Numbered from the stretch's first letter, positions 30,102 through 38,895 are shown. The stretch is DNA of 64,000 nucleotides from Micromonospora sp. HNM0581 (GCF_012726175.1 NZ_JAASAD010000017.1:37785-101784), one strand, 5' to 3'. Program-made: numbers and translations. The notes: generated from the letters alone by a model not told the origin.

Positions 30102-31202
30102 GTGGACCTGCCGATCAACCCGCCGGTGGAGCCGATGCTCGCCCGCAGTGTCAGTTCGATCCCCACCGGCCCGGGGATGACCTACGAGCCCAAGTGGGAC
30201 GGTTTCCGCTGCATCGTCTTCCGCGACGGCGACGAGGTGGAGCTGGCCAGCCGGGGCGGCAAGACGATGACCCGATACTTCCCCGAGGTGGTGGAGCAGG
30301 CCCGCCGGCAGCTGCCGGCGCGCTGCGCAGTCGACGGCGAGCTGATCGTGATCCGCCGTGACGGCCCGGACGGGCAGCCCCGGCTCGACTTCGAGCTGCT
30401 CGCCCAGCGTATCCACCCGGCAGCTTCCCGGGTGAAGCTGCTCGCCGAGACGACTCCCGCCGACTTCGTCGCCTTCGACCTGCTCGCGCTCGGCGAGGAG
30501 AGCCTGCTCGCCGAGCCTTACCCGACCCGCCGCGCCCGGCTGGAGCAGGCCCTGGCCGGAGTTCGTCCCCCGGTGCACGTCACCCAGATCACCACCGACG
30601 CCGAGGTCGCGCACCGCTGGTTCGACGTCTTCGAGGGCGCCGGCCTGGACGGGCTGATCGCCAAGCCCGCCGACCTGCCGTACGAGCCGGGTAAGCGGCT
30701 CATGGCAAAAGTCAAGCATGCCCGCACCGCCGACGTGGTGGTGGCCGGGTTCCGGTGGCACAAGTCCGGTCCGGTGGTGGGCTCGCTGCTGCTCGGCCTG
30801 CACGACGACGCCGGAGTGCTGCACCATGTCGGGGTGAGCGCTTCGTTCACCATGGCCCGCCGCGCCGAGTTACTGGAAGATCTGGCCCCCTACCGTGATG
30901 CCGGGCCCGAGCACCCGTGGGTGCACGGCGACCACGAACGCGGGCAGCGCATCCCGGGCGGGGTCAGCCGGTGGACCGGCACGAAGAATCTGGAGTGGGA
31001 GCCGCTGCGCCCACAACTGGTGGTCGAGGTGGCGTACGACGCGATGGAAGGCGACCGGTTCCGGCACACGGCGCGTTTCGTTCGTTGGCGACCCGACCGT
31101 GACCCGCGCTCCTGCCGATACGATCAACTCGACCGGCCGGTCCGGTTCGACGTGGACCAGGTGCTGCGGGGTGACCCGGCGGTTCCGCCCGGGCCCGCGT
31201 AG
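30102..31202 (+). CDS. ligC: ATP-dependent DNA ligase, LigC type
   Basis: A 366-residue ligase with a nucleotidyltransferase domain and an OB fold. Motif I is E-P-K-W-D-G-F-R with adenylated K31; motif III region V-A-F-D-L-L-A-L, motif IV D-G-L-I-A-K, and motif V K-V-K-H are all present. The absence of nuclease and polymerase domains makes it LigC rather than LigD. In mycobacteria LigC works with a stand-alone LigD-like primase-polymerase in base-excision or backup end-joining repair, and such a polymerase gene lies at 32900. GTG 30102 gives M-D-L-P-I-N-P-P-V-E-P, a typical LigC start. Confidence 0.93.
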   Translation: MDLPINPPVEPMLARSVSSIPTGPGMTYEPKWDGFRCIVFRDGDEVELASRGGKTMTRYFPEVVEQARRQLPARCAVDGELIVIRRDGPDGQPRLDFELLAQRIHPAASRVKLLAETTPADFVAFDLLALGEESLLAEPYPTRRARLEQALAGVRPPVHVTQITTDAEVAHRWFDVFEGAGLDGLIAKPADLPYEPGKRLMAKVKHARTADVVVAGFRWHKSGPVVGSLLLGLHDDAGVLHHVGVSASFTMARRAELLEDLAPYRDAGPEHPWVHGDHERGQRIPGGVSRWTGTKNLEWEPLRPQLVVEVAYDAMEGDRFRHTARFVRWRPDRDPRSCRYDQLDRPVRFDVDQVLRGDPAVPPGPA

Positions 31203-31235
31203 CTTGGCCGCCGACCTGATCACGGAGGCTCGTTC

Positions 31236-32819
31236 GTGACCCGTACGCCGCACCGGATCCACTTTTCCCGGCTCACCGTGGCCTGCCTGGCCGCCGCCGT
31301 GGTGGTCACCGCCGGCTGCACCCTGCCGGCGTTCGCCCCTCGCACCGACGGCGACGGTGAAGCCGCGGCACCGGGGACAGCGCCGACCTGGCGTGCCTGC
31401 CCGGAGGTCGCCGACGAGGTCGTCGGCCGGCGTGCTCCGGACATCCGCTACGAGTGCACCCGAATCGAGGTGCCCCGGGACTGGGCCGGCGGCAGCGCCG
31501 CCACGACCGGTCCCGGTGCCGCGGAGACCTTCGAGATCGCCCTGCTGCGGGCCCGCTCCGCCAACCAGCGCGACCGGATCGGCTCCCTGCTGGTCAACCC
31601 GGGCGGCCCCGGCGGTTCGGGCGTCGACACCGCCGTGTATCTGTCCTTCGGCGAGCAGTACGGCGGTCTGCCCGAGGCCATCCTCGAACGCTTCGACATC
31701 GTCGGCTTCGACCCGCGCGGCGTGGCCCGGTCCAGCCCGGTCGAGTGCATCCCGGACGCCGACCTCGACGCCGTCTTCGGCTTCGACCCCGACCCGGAGA
31801 GTCAACAGGCCTTCGACGATTTCGTCGCGCTCAACCAGCGCATCGGCCAGGGCTGCGGCGCGAGGTACGGCGACCAGCTGCCCCTGTACGGCACCGAACA
31901 GGCAGCCCGTGACATGGACGCGATCCGGGCTGCCGTGGGCGACGAGAAGTTGACCTACCTCGGCTACTCCTACGGCACCCTGCTGGGCGCGACGTACGCC
32001 CAACTGTTCCCGCAGCGGGTGCGGGCGTTGGTGCTCGACGGCGCGGTCGACCCCCGACTAGGGCTGATCGAAGGTTCGGAGAGCCAGGCCAGGGGTTTCG
32101 AGCGCGCCTTCGACAACTTCACCAGGTGGTGCGCGGCGAATGCGGCGCGTTGTCCGATCGCCCCTGACGCCCGGGCGGCGGTCACCTCCGCGATCGACAA
32201 GGCCGAGGTTTCCCCTGTCCGTTCCTCCGACGGACGCGAGGCCAGCCCCGGCTGGATCTTCTACGCGATCGTCTCCTCGTTGTACTCGGAACCCGGCTGG
32301 GAGCAGCTGGCCCAGGCCATCGACCGGCTGGACGAGGGCAATCCGACAGACGTGTTCCGGCTGGCAGACAACTACACCGACCGCGACTCCGACGGCACCT
32401 ACAGCAACCTCTTCGACGCCAACCTGGCCATCAACTGCGCCGACGAGGAACAACGTCCCGGCCTGGATCGCATCCGTGAGCTCCAGGCCCAGTGGCGCAC
32501 GCAGTACCCGCTCTTCGGTGCACCGCTCGCCAGTGGTCTGGTCTCCTGCACCGAATGGCCCGGCGGTAGTGACCCCTACCCGACCGGGCGCGCCGAGGGT
32601 GCCCCACCGATCCTGGTCGTCGGCACCACGGGCGATCCTGCCACCCCGTACGAGCAGACTCCGGCCCTGGCCGAGATGCTCGGCGTGGGCAGGGTACTCA
32701 CCTGGGAGGGCGAGGGCCACACCGCGTACCCGCAGACCACCTGCATCACCGAGGCCGTCGACGCGTACCTGATCGACCTGACCGTCCCTGCCGAGGGTGA
32801 GCGCTGCCCGGCGCGCTAG
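31236..32819 (+). CDS. Secreted alpha/beta-hydrolase, tripeptidyl aminopeptidase (SlpD/SlpE) type lipoprotein
   Basis: A 527-residue exported lipoprotein with lipobox V-T-A-G-C (C28). The alpha/beta-hydrolase core shows N-P-G-G-P-G-G-S-G (oxyanion loop), D-P-R-G-V-A-R-S, and nucleophile S245 in L-G-Y-S-Y-G-T. The C-terminal TAP-like domain has V-G-T-T-G-D-P-A-T-P (acid) and G-H-T-A-Y (His). These are the features of Streptomyces tripeptidyl aminopeptidase-type enzymes that trim peptides outside the cell. It begins 33 bases after ligC with GGAGG before its GTG, so it may be cotranscribed, though the functions are unrelated. Confidence 0.88.
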   Translation: MTRTPHRIHFSRLTVACLAAAVVVTAGCTLPAFAPRTDGDGEAAAPGTAPTWRACPEVADEVVGRRAPDIRYECTRIEVPRDWAGGSAATTGPGAAETFEIALLRARSANQRDRIGSLLVNPGGPGGSGVDTAVYLSFGEQYGGLPEAILERFDIVGFDPRGVARSSPVECIPDADLDAVFGFDPDPESQQAFDDFVALNQRIGQGCGARYGDQLPLYGTEQAARDMDAIRAAVGDEKLTYLGYSYGTLLGATYAQLFPQRVRALVLDGAVDPRLGLIEGSESQARGFERAFDNFTRWCAANAARCPIAPDARAAVTSAIDKAEVSPVRSSDGREASPGWIFYAIVSSLYSEPGWEQLAQAIDRLDEGNPTDVFRLADNYTDRDSDGTYSNLFDANLAINCADEEQRPGLDRIRELQAQWRTQYPLFGAPLASGLVSCTEWPGGSDPYPTGRAEGAPPILVVGTTGDPATPYEQTPALAEMLGVGRVLTWEGEGHTAYPQTTCITEAVDAYLIDLTVPAEGERCPAR

Positions 32820-32846
32820 CCGGCCCCCGGACCAGATCGAGAGGCC

Positions 32847-32873
32847 GCCGCCCGGCCCTCGACGCCGGGCGGC
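32847..32873. terminator. Hairpin between convergent hydrolase and polymerase genes
   Basis: Arms GCCGCCCGG and CCGGGCGGC with a nine-base loop, in the 80 bases between two convergent stop codons. No T-run on either side. Confidence 0.6.
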
Positions 32874-32899
32874 CGGGACGAGAGCACGGCAGGGGTGGG

Positions 32900-33925
32900 T
32901 CAGCGGGGACGGTCGCGGTCCTTGGACGGCTGGACCCGCTTCGGTTCGCCGGGCATCTTTGGGTGGTCCGGCGGGTACGGCAGGTCACCCTCGCCTGCGG
33001 CGGCGTCCCGGGCGGCCCAGTCCAGCAGCGGGGTGATGTCCCACCCGGACTCGTCGATGTCGGCGTGCGGGTCGCCGCGCTGGGACAGCCGCTCCGGCAC
33101 GGTACGCAGGTCGAAGTCGTCCGGGTCGGCGTCGGCCAGTTCGTCCCAGGTGACCGGGGTGGAGACCGTCGCCCGCGCATTGGCGCGCAGCGAGTACGCG
33201 CAGGCGATGGTGCGGTCCCGCGCCATCTGGTTGTAGTCCACGAAGACCCGCTCGCCGCGTTCCTCCTTCCACCAGGCGGTGGTTACCAGGTCGGGCCGGC
33301 GGCGGGCCAGTTCCCGGGCGAGCGCGATGGTGGCCCGGCGCACCTCGACGAACGTCCAGCGTGGCTGGATGCGCAGGTAGACGTGCACCCCCCGACCGCC
33401 GGAGGTCTTCGGCCAGCCCGGTACGCCCAGCTCGTCGAGGATCTGCCGCAGCTCGGTGGCGGCCGTCGCGGCGTGGGTGAAGTCGGTGCCGGGCTGTGGA
33501 TCCAGATCGACCCGCAACTCGTCGGGCCGGTCGACGTCAGCGGAGCGTACCGGCCAGGGGTGGAACACCACGGTGCCCATCTGCGCCGCCCACGCCACGT
33601 GAGCCAGGTCAGCCGGGCACAGCTCCGCGGCCTTGCGCCCGCTGGGAAAGCTGATCTCGGCAGTCTGCACCCAGGGCGGTACGCCCCGGGTCGGCACCCG
33701 CTTCTGGAAGAACATCTCTCCTTCGACGCCGTCAGGGAAACGCTGCAACGTCGTCGGCCGGCCGCCCAGCGCCCGCATGATTCCCTCGCCGACGCTCACG
33801 TAGTAGCGGAACACGTCGGATTTGGTGAAACCCCGCTCAGGGAAGATCACCCGATCGGGGCTGGACAGCCGTACGGTGTGCCCCGCCACCTCGATCTGCT
33901 CGGCCGCAGCCTTCGTGCCACCCAT
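32900..33925 (-). CDS. LigD-type primase-polymerase (stand-alone PolD/Prim-PolC)
   Basis: A 341-residue archaeo-eukaryotic primase-like polymerase. The catalytic D-x-D is in R-V-D-L-D-P (D140, D142), with T-S-G-G-R-G-V-H-V-Y and V-F-V-D-Y-N-Q-M (third metal ligand). It fills short gaps and adds nucleotides at breaks; stand-alone forms pair with LigC in actinobacteria. No Ku or nuclease domain is present. ATG 33925 is fixed by TATCGT ending 6 bases upstream on the minus strand, with no Shine-Dalgarno, and by the divergent msrB gene only 47 bases away. Confidence 0.92.
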   Translation of the reverse strand: MGGTKAAAEQIEVAGHTVRLSSPDRVIFPERGFTKSDVFRYYVSVGEGIMRALGGRPTTLQRFPDGVEGEMFFQKRVPTRGVPPWVQTAEISFPSGRKAAELCPADLAHVAWAAQMGTVVFHPWPVRSADVDRPDELRVDLDPQPGTDFTHAATAATELRQILDELGVPGWPKTSGGRGVHVYLRIQPRWTFVEVRRATIALARELARRRPDLVTTAWWKEERGERVFVDYNQMARDRTIACAYSLRANARATVSTPVTWDELADADPDDFDLRTVPERLSQRGDPHADIDESGWDITPLLDWAARDAAAGEGDLPYPPDHPKMPGEPKRVQPSKDRDRPR

Positions 33926-33931
33926 GGCGCG

Positions 33932-33937
33932 ACGATA
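33932..33937 (-). promoter_or_regulatory. -10-like hexamer TATCGT for leaderless polymerase transcript
   Basis: On the minus strand TATCGT ends 6 bases before ATG 33925. It shares a 47-base divergent gap with the msrB -10. Confidence 0.5.
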
Positions 33938-33960
33938 TGCGAGGGGTACGACCTGCGGCG

Positions 33961-33966
33961 TACCGT
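33961..33966 (+). promoter_or_regulatory. -10-like hexamer TACCGT for leaderless msrB transcript
   Basis: TACCGT ends 6 bases before GTG 33973; no Shine-Dalgarno is present. Confidence 0.5.
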
Positions 33967-33972
33967 TGACCC

Positions 33973-34377
33973 GTGAGTCTTCCCGACAGTGAACTGCCCC
34001 GCACCGAAGACGAGTGGCGGGTCCGGCTCAGCCCCGCCGAGTTCCGGGTCCTACGTGAGCACGGCACCGAACCTGCGTGGACCGGCGAGTACGTCGACAC
34101 CAAATCGCCCGGTACGTACCGGTGCCGGGCCTGCGGTACCGAGTTGTACCCGAGCGACACGAAGTTCGACTCGCACTGCGGCTGGCCGAGCTTCGACGAC
34201 GCCATCCCGGGCGCGATCAGGGAGATCGAGGACAACTCCCTCGGTATGCGCCGCACCGAGATTCGTTGCGCCCGTTGCGACAGCCATCTCGGCCACGTGT
34301 TCCGTGGTGAGGGGTTCACGGAGAAGGACACCCGGCACTGCGTGAACTCGCTCTCCATCCGCCTGGACCCGAGCTAG
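33973..34377 (+). CDS. msrB: Peptide-methionine (R)-S-oxide reductase
   Basis: A 134-residue enzyme that reduces methionine-R-sulfoxide in proteins. The catalytic cysteine is C123 in T-R-H-C-V-N-S-L; the structural zinc is held by C-R-A-C (51, 54) and C-A-R-C (99, 102). S-H-C-G-W-P-S-F and G-H-V-F are also standard. It is full length. GTG 33973 is supported by the leaderless-type TACCGT. Its TAG stop is part of the -10-like hexamer of the next gene. Confidence 0.96.
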   Translation: MSLPDSELPRTEDEWRVRLSPAEFRVLREHGTEPAWTGEYVDTKSPGTYRCRACGTELYPSDTKFDSHCGWPSFDDAIPGAIREIEDNSLGMRRTEIRCARCDSHLGHVFRGEGFTEKDTRHCVNSLSIRLDPS

Positions 34378-34380
34378 CCT
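34375..34380 (+). promoter_or_regulatory. -10-like hexamer TAGCCT for leaderless GNAT transcript
   Basis: TAGCCT ends 6 bases before ATG 34387 and begins with the msrB stop codon, the same arrangement as at 4892. Confidence 0.45.
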
Positions 34381-34386
34381 GCCGGG

Positions 34387-34854
34387 ATGCCTGACCCAGA
34401 GCTGCACCGCGCCGGGTTCGCCGAACTGGACGCCCGCACCTTCCACGACCTGGCCCGACTACGCGTCGACGTGTTCGTCGTCGAGCAGGAATGCCCGTAC
34501 CCGGAACTCGATGGGCGCGACGTCGAAGCCGGCACCCGGCATCTGTGGCTGGCCCAGGACGGCGCCCCGGTGGCGTACCTGCGGATTTTGGCCGAGCCCG
34601 ACGGGGTGGCCCGGATCGGACGGGTGGTGGTGGCGCCGACCGCCCGGAGCGCCGGGTACGCGGGACGCCTGATGACGGCGGCGCTGGGCGAGATCGGTGA
34701 CCGCCGGTGTGTGCTGGACGCCCAGTCACATCTGGTGGAGTTCTACACCCGGCACGGCTTCACGGTGAGCGGGCCGGCGTACGTCGAGGACGGCATCCCA
34801 CACACGCCGATGCACCGACCAATACTGGAAACCGCTTTCCCTATCGAGGGGTAG
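34387..34854 (+). CDS. ElaA-like GNAT acetyltransferase
   Basis: A 155-residue protein. L-R-V-D-V-F-V-V-E-Q-E-C-P-Y-P-E-L-D-G and the T-R-H-L-W-L stretch are the conserved core of the ElaA branch of the GNAT superfamily. The acetyl-CoA loop is degenerate (A-R-S-A-G-Y-A-G-R-L-M), and the C-terminal F-Y-T-R-H-G-F-x-x-x-G-P-x-Y-x-E-D-G-I-P-H is also typical. The substrate of ElaA proteins is not known to me. It has its own leaderless-type promoter and ends only 18 bases from the convergent hemQ stop, with no room for a terminator. Confidence 0.88.
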   Translation: MPDPELHRAGFAELDARTFHDLARLRVDVFVVEQECPYPELDGRDVEAGTRHLWLAQDGAPVAYLRILAEPDGVARIGRVVVAPTARSAGYAGRLMTAALGEIGDRRCVLDAQSHLVEFYTRHGFTVSGPAYVEDGIPHTPMHRPILETAFPIEG

Positions 34855-34872
34855 CCCTCCTTGCCCGGCACC

Positions 34873-35574
34873 TCAGGCGAGGGCGGAGACGAGGTCGGCG
34901 ACGGATCGCCGCCGACCGGTGTAGAAAGGCACCTCCTCGCGTACGTGCAGCCGGGCGCGGGAGGCACGTAGGTCACGCATCAGATCGACGATCCGGTGCA
35001 GTTCGTCGGCTTCGAAGGCGAGCAGCCACTCGTAGTCGCCGAGCGCGAACGAGGCCACCGTGTTGGCGCGTACGTCCGGGTAGCCGCGAGCCATCTGACC
35101 GTGCTCGGCCAACAGTTCCCGCCGCTCGGCATCGGGCAGCAGATACCAGTCGTACGAGCGGACGAACGGGTAGACGCAGAGGTAGGCGCGGGCCTCCTCG
35201 CCGGCCAGGAACGCCGGGATGTGGCTCTTGTTGAACTCTGCCGGCCGGTGCAATGCCATCTGGGACCAGACCGGGGTCATCGCCCGTCCGAGGGCGGTCC
35301 GCCGCAACCTCAGGTACGCGTCCTGGAGGGCATCGCTGGACGAGGAATGCCACCAGATCATGAGGTCCGCGTCGGCGCGCAACCCGGCGACGTCGTAGGT
35401 GCCGCGTACCACCACGTCCTTGCCGGCCAGTTCCTCGAACAGCGACTCGACCTCACCGGTGACGTTGTCGCGCAGCGACGGCAGCGGCGCGCTGGCCCGG
35501 AACACCGACCACATGGTGTAGCGGACCGTGGAGTTCAGTTCCTTCAGTCGGGCCGCGTTGCTCTGCTCGGTCAT
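34873..35574 (-). CDS. hemQ: Coproheme decarboxylase (HemQ/ChdC, chlorite-dismutase fold)
   Basis: A 233-residue enzyme that turns coprohaem III into haem b with hydrogen peroxide, the last step of the coproporphyrin-dependent pathway of Gram-positive bacteria. Y135 in Y-P-F-V-R is at the expected catalytic tyrosine and H158 in E-H-G-Q-M-A-R-G-Y at the expected proximal histidine. R-Y-T-M-W-S-V-F near the start is typical of actinobacterial members. ATG 35574 overlaps the hemY TGA by four bases (ATGA), fixing the start. It is the third gene of hemE-hemY-hemQ; ferrochelatase is not in this window. Confidence 0.95.
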   Translation of the reverse strand: MTEQSNAARLKELNSTVRYTMWSVFRASAPLPSLRDNVTGEVESLFEELAGKDVVVRGTYDVAGLRADADLMIWWHSSSSDALQDAYLRLRRTALGRAMTPVWSQMALHRPAEFNKSHIPAFLAGEEARAYLCVYPFVRSYDWYLLPDAERRELLAEHGQMARGYPDVRANTVASFALGDYEWLLAFEADELHRIVDLMRDLRASRARLHVREEVPFYTGRRRSVADLVSALA

Positions 35575-36974
35575 CTCCCCGATCCTTCCAGTGCTGTGAT
35601 GATCTCGTCGGCTGCCGTCTCGCCGGAGCGTACGCAGACCGGGATGCCGACCCCGTCGTAGCCGGCACCGGCCAGCCGCAGCGTCGGATGCGCCCGCCGC
35701 AACACCGACCGGGCGGCGGCAACCCGGTCGAGGTGGCCGGGGGTGTACTGCGGCAGTGCCCCACCCCAACGTTGCACGTGCCCGGCGATCGGCGCCGGCA
35801 GCGCCGTTCCCAGCACCGCCGACAGCTCCCGGTGCACGGTGGCCGCCAGATCCTCGTCGGTGCGGTGAAGCTGCGCCTCGTCGCCGTACCGGCCCACCGA
35901 CGCGCGTACCAGAGCCAGCCCGTCCGGCCGGCGTAGGTGCCCCCACTTGGTGGTGGAGAAGGTGGCCGCCTTCACCAGCAGTCCCTCCGTTGCGGGTACC
36001 AGGAAACCGGAAAGTTCCGGCAGCGCCGGCTCAGGCAAGGCGAAGGTGACGAGTGCGACGCTGGCGTAGTCCAGCCCGCCGATCTCCTCCGCCGCCGACG
36101 GAGCGACGTCGGCGAGCAGACGCGCCGCCGGCCGAGCCGGCACCGCCAGCACCACCGCGTCGACGTCGACGTACTCGGGGTCGCGGGCAGGGCCGACGAC
36201 CAGCCGCCAGCCGGCCGCCGTCGGGGTGAGTTCGCGTACCGCCGCGTGGTGGCGCACCGCCGCGCCGCTGGCCGTCGCCGCCGCGTCGACGAGGGTGCTC
36301 AGCCCCCCGTCGAGAGTGCCGAAGACCGGCTCGCCGGGGGCTCGCGGCACGGCGGCCTGCGCCGCGCGTACCGCGTCGAGCAGCGTGTGCTCCACCCGGG
36401 TGGCCCGGGCCAGCGCCGGCATGGTGGTGACGAGCGACAGGTCGTCGGCGCGGCCTGCGTACACCCCGCCGAGCATCGGGTCGACCAGACGGTCGACCAC
36501 CTCGTCACCGAACCTCGCCCGTACCAGGGCACCCACGGAGACGTCGCGGACCGGGTCGAGCAGCGGCCCACCGCCGTCGCGGTCGCCGTCGCGGGTAGGC
36601 TGCGCCACCGTCGTCACCTTCGCCAGGTCACCGGGGACGCCGACGAGCGTGCCACCGGGGATCGGACGCAGTCCGCCGGCCACGGCGAGCGCCGCCTGCC
36701 CGACGGTGGGGTGCACGATCCGTCCCGCCAGGCCGAGCCGGTGGACCAGGGCCACGGCGGCGGACTCCCCACCGGCCGGGTCACGCATCAGGAACGACTC
36801 GGCGCCGAACTCGACCGGCCCGCCGGCCAACTCGCCGGTGCGCAGCTTGCCGCCGAGCGCGCCGGACTGCTCGTACACCGTGATGTCGACGTCGGCGCGG
36901 TCGCGCAACCGGACCGCGGCGGCCAAGCCGGCGATGCCGCCGCCGACCACCGCCACCCGCCGCCGCGTCGCCAC
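35571..36974 (-). CDS. hemY: Coproporphyrinogen III oxidase (oxygen-dependent flavoprotein; HemY/CgoX)
   Basis: A 467-residue FAD amine-oxidase-fold enzyme. V-A-V-V-G-G-G-I-A-G-L-A-A-A (dinucleotide site, about residues 8-21) and the C-terminal A-G-x-G-Y-D-G-V-G-I-P-V-C-V-R-S-G are the family ends. In actinobacteria this enzyme oxidises coproporphyrinogen III to coproporphyrin III; older annotation calls it protoporphyrinogen oxidase. GTG 36974 is 5 bases after the hemE stop, and the stop overlaps hemQ, so all three are coupled. Confidence 0.94.
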   Translation of the reverse strand: MATRRRVAVVGGGIAGLAAAVRLRDRADVDITVYEQSGALGGKLRTGELAGGPVEFGAESFLMRDPAGGESAAVALVHRLGLAGRIVHPTVGQAALAVAGGLRPIPGGTLVGVPGDLAKVTTVAQPTRDGDRDGGGPLLDPVRDVSVGALVRARFGDEVVDRLVDPMLGGVYAGRADDLSLVTTMPALARATRVEHTLLDAVRAAQAAVPRAPGEPVFGTLDGGLSTLVDAAATASGAAVRHHAAVRELTPTAAGWRLVVGPARDPEYVDVDAVVLAVPARPAARLLADVAPSAAEEIGGLDYASVALVTFALPEPALPELSGFLVPATEGLLVKAATFSTTKWGHLRRPDGLALVRASVGRYGDEAQLHRTDEDLAATVHRELSAVLGTALPAPIAGHVQRWGGALPQYTPGHLDRVAAARSVLRRAHPTLRLAGAGYDGVGIPVCVRSGETAADEIITALEGSGR

Positions 36975-36979
36975 GACGG

Positions 36980-38077
36980 TCAGCCCTGGTCGGCCGGTCG
37001 AGCTGACAGCTCGTGCACGAGGGCGACCACCCGGGTCAGCACCGCCGGATCGGTTTCCGGCAGCACACCGTGTCCGAGGTTGAACACGTGTCCGGGCGCG
37101 GCCCGCCCCTGCTCCACGACGCGGCGCACCTCACCCTCCACCACCGGCCACGGTGCCAGCAGCAGGGTCGGGTCGAGGTTGCCCTGCACGGCCCGCTCCG
37201 GCCCGATCCGGCGGGTCGCGACGTCGAGCGGGGTACGCCAGTCGACGCCGACCACGTCGGCCCCGGCCTCGCCCATCGCACCGAGCAGTTCGGCGGTGCC
37301 CACCCCGAAGTGGATGCGCGGCACCCCGGCGTCGGCGAGCCCGGTGAGCACGGCAGCCGAGTGGGGCAGCACGAACCGGCGGTAGTCGGCCTCGGAGAGC
37401 GCGCCGGCCCACGAGTCGAACAGCTGCACCGCCGAGACCCCGGCGTCGATCTGGACGCGCAGGAACGCCAGGGTCACCTCGGCCAGCCGGCCGGCGAGGG
37501 CGTGCCACAGCTCGGGCTCGCCGTACATCAGCGCCTTGGTCTTGGCGTGGGTACGCGACGGGCCACCCTCCACCAGATAGCTGGCCAGTGTGAACGGGGC
37601 CCCCGCGAAGCCGATCAGTGGGGTGTCGCCGAGTTCCTCGACCAGCAGCCGGACCGCCTCGTCGACGTAGTCGACGTCGTCCCGGCCGATGAGCCGGATC
37701 CGTTCGACGTCGGCGCCGGTACGTACCGGTTCGGCGACCACCGGCCCGGTGCCGGGCACGATGTCCAGATCGACCCCGGCGGCGGCCACCGGCACCACGA
37801 TGTCGCTGAACAGGATCGCCGCGTCCACCCCGTGCCGGCGTACCGGCTGAAGGGTGATCTCGGTGACCAGGTCGGGACGGCGACACGACTCCAGCATCGC
37901 CACGTTGGCCCGGATCTCGCGGTACTCCGGCAGCGACCGCCCGGCCTGACGCATGAACCAGACCGGGGTGTGCGGGACCGACCGGCGGCGGCACGCCCGC
38001 ACGAAGGGCGAATCTGCGGGTCCACTCGGGCGGGGTGCGTCGTCTCGGGCGGCGGTGCCCGTGGTGTCGGTGGTCAT
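36980..38077 (-). CDS. hemE: Uroporphyrinogen III decarboxylase
   Basis: A 365-residue cytoplasmic enzyme converting uroporphyrinogen III to coproporphyrinogen III. The signature V-W-F-M-R-Q-A-G-R-S-L-P-E-Y-R lies near residues 39-53, followed by L-F-S-D-I-V-V-P (catalytic Asp) and Y-L-V-E-G-G-P-S-R; G-N-L-D-P near the C-terminus is also conserved. The first 25 residues are a Thr/Ala/Asp-rich extension common in actinobacteria. ATG 38077 is preceded on the minus strand by ACGATT and 6 bases, a weak leaderless-type promoter. It is divergent from the DUF3000 gene, with 179 bases between. Confidence 0.96.
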   Translation of the reverse strand: MTTDTTGTAARDDAPRPSGPADSPFVRACRRRSVPHTPVWFMRQAGRSLPEYREIRANVAMLESCRRPDLVTEITLQPVRRHGVDAAILFSDIVVPVAAAGVDLDIVPGTGPVVAEPVRTGADVERIRLIGRDDVDYVDEAVRLLVEELGDTPLIGFAGAPFTLASYLVEGGPSRTHAKTKALMYGEPELWHALAGRLAEVTLAFLRVQIDAGVSAVQLFDSWAGALSEADYRRFVLPHSAAVLTGLADAGVPRIHFGVGTAELLGAMGEAGADVVGVDWRTPLDVATRRIGPERAVQGNLDPTLLLAPWPVVEGEVRRVVEQGRAAPGHVFNLGHGVLPETDPAVLTRVVALVHELSARPADQG

Positions 38078-38244
38078 CGCGGCAATCGTGCCACGCCGCC
38101 GATCGTCACCTCGCGCCCACCACCATCATCGTGACCTGACGCGAAAGGACGGGTCCCTTCCTGACGAGCAACGCCGTCGGCATCCGTGGATCATCGAGGT
38201 GGCGATCGTCGGCGTGCCGGCGCGACCTGATCCGTGCGGCGGCT

Positions 38245-38250
38245 TAGGCT
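38245..38250 (+). promoter_or_regulatory. -10-like hexamer TAGGCT for leaderless DUF3000 transcript
   Basis: TAGGCT ends 6 bases before ATG 38257; no Shine-Dalgarno sequence is present. Confidence 0.5.
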
Positions 38251-38256
38251 GCGGGC

Positions 38257-38829
38257 ATGGCCCCCCCGATCGCGCTTCCGGACACGTTCGCCCGCGCGGT
38301 GGCGGGTCTCCGGTCGGCGACGCCCCGGGCGGAGATCCAGCTGGAGGAGGTGGGCGCCCCGCAACGGCTGGCCCCGTACTCGTTCGCGCTGTCCGCGTCG
38401 GTGCTGCGTGACGGTGAGGAGATCGCCAGCGGGCGGCTCATTCTGCTGCACGATCCGGCAGGCCACGAGGCGTGGCAGGGAACACTGCGACTGGTCACCT
38501 ACGTGACGGCCGAGATGGAGGTCGACCTGGCCGCCGATCCGCTGTTGCCCGGGGTGGGGTGGACGTGGTTGACCGATGCCCTCGACGCACAGGACGCCGG
38601 TTACCGGGCCATCGGCGGCACGATAACGCAGACCATGTCGACCCGATTCGGGGAGCTGGCCGGCCCGCCGGCAGCCGGCGACGTGGAGATCCGCGCTTCC
38701 TGGACACCGACCGGCGTCGGCCTCGCCGCGCACCTGTCCGCCTGGTGCACGCTGCTCGCCTCCACTGCCGGCCTGCCGCCGCCCGGCGTGACCGCTCTGC
38801 CGGAACGCCGCCCCGCCGCCACTGGCTGA
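38257..38829 (+). CDS. DUF3000 protein
   Basis: A 190-residue soluble protein of the actinobacterial DUF3000 family, recognised by R-L-A-P-Y-S-F-A-L-S-A, G-R-L-I-L-L-H-D-P, and G-V-G-W-T-W-L-T-D-A-L. Its usual place is between hemE and the RNase D gene, as here, which supports the call. No catalytic motif is visible and I know of no function. ATG 38257 is supported by TAGGCT 6 bases upstream. RNase D follows after 78 bases with its own leaderless-type hexamer. Confidence 0.88.
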   Translation: MAPPIALPDTFARAVAGLRSATPRAEIQLEEVGAPQRLAPYSFALSASVLRDGEEIASGRLILLHDPAGHEAWQGTLRLVTYVTAEMEVDLAADPLLPGVGWTWLTDALDAQDAGYRAIGGTITQTMSTRFGELAGPPAAGDVEIRASWTPTGVGLAAHLSAWCTLLASTAGLPPPGVTALPERRPAATG

Positions 38830-38895
38830 GTACACTCGGGCGGCACCGGTCGACACGCGGCGGGGCGGGTGGCGGCACTCGATCCACTCGCGCAC

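Noticed and set aside
34855..34872. Terminator between the convergent GNAT and hemQ genes
   Set aside because: Only 18 bases separate the stops and no hairpin fits there; termination must occur inside the opposite gene.
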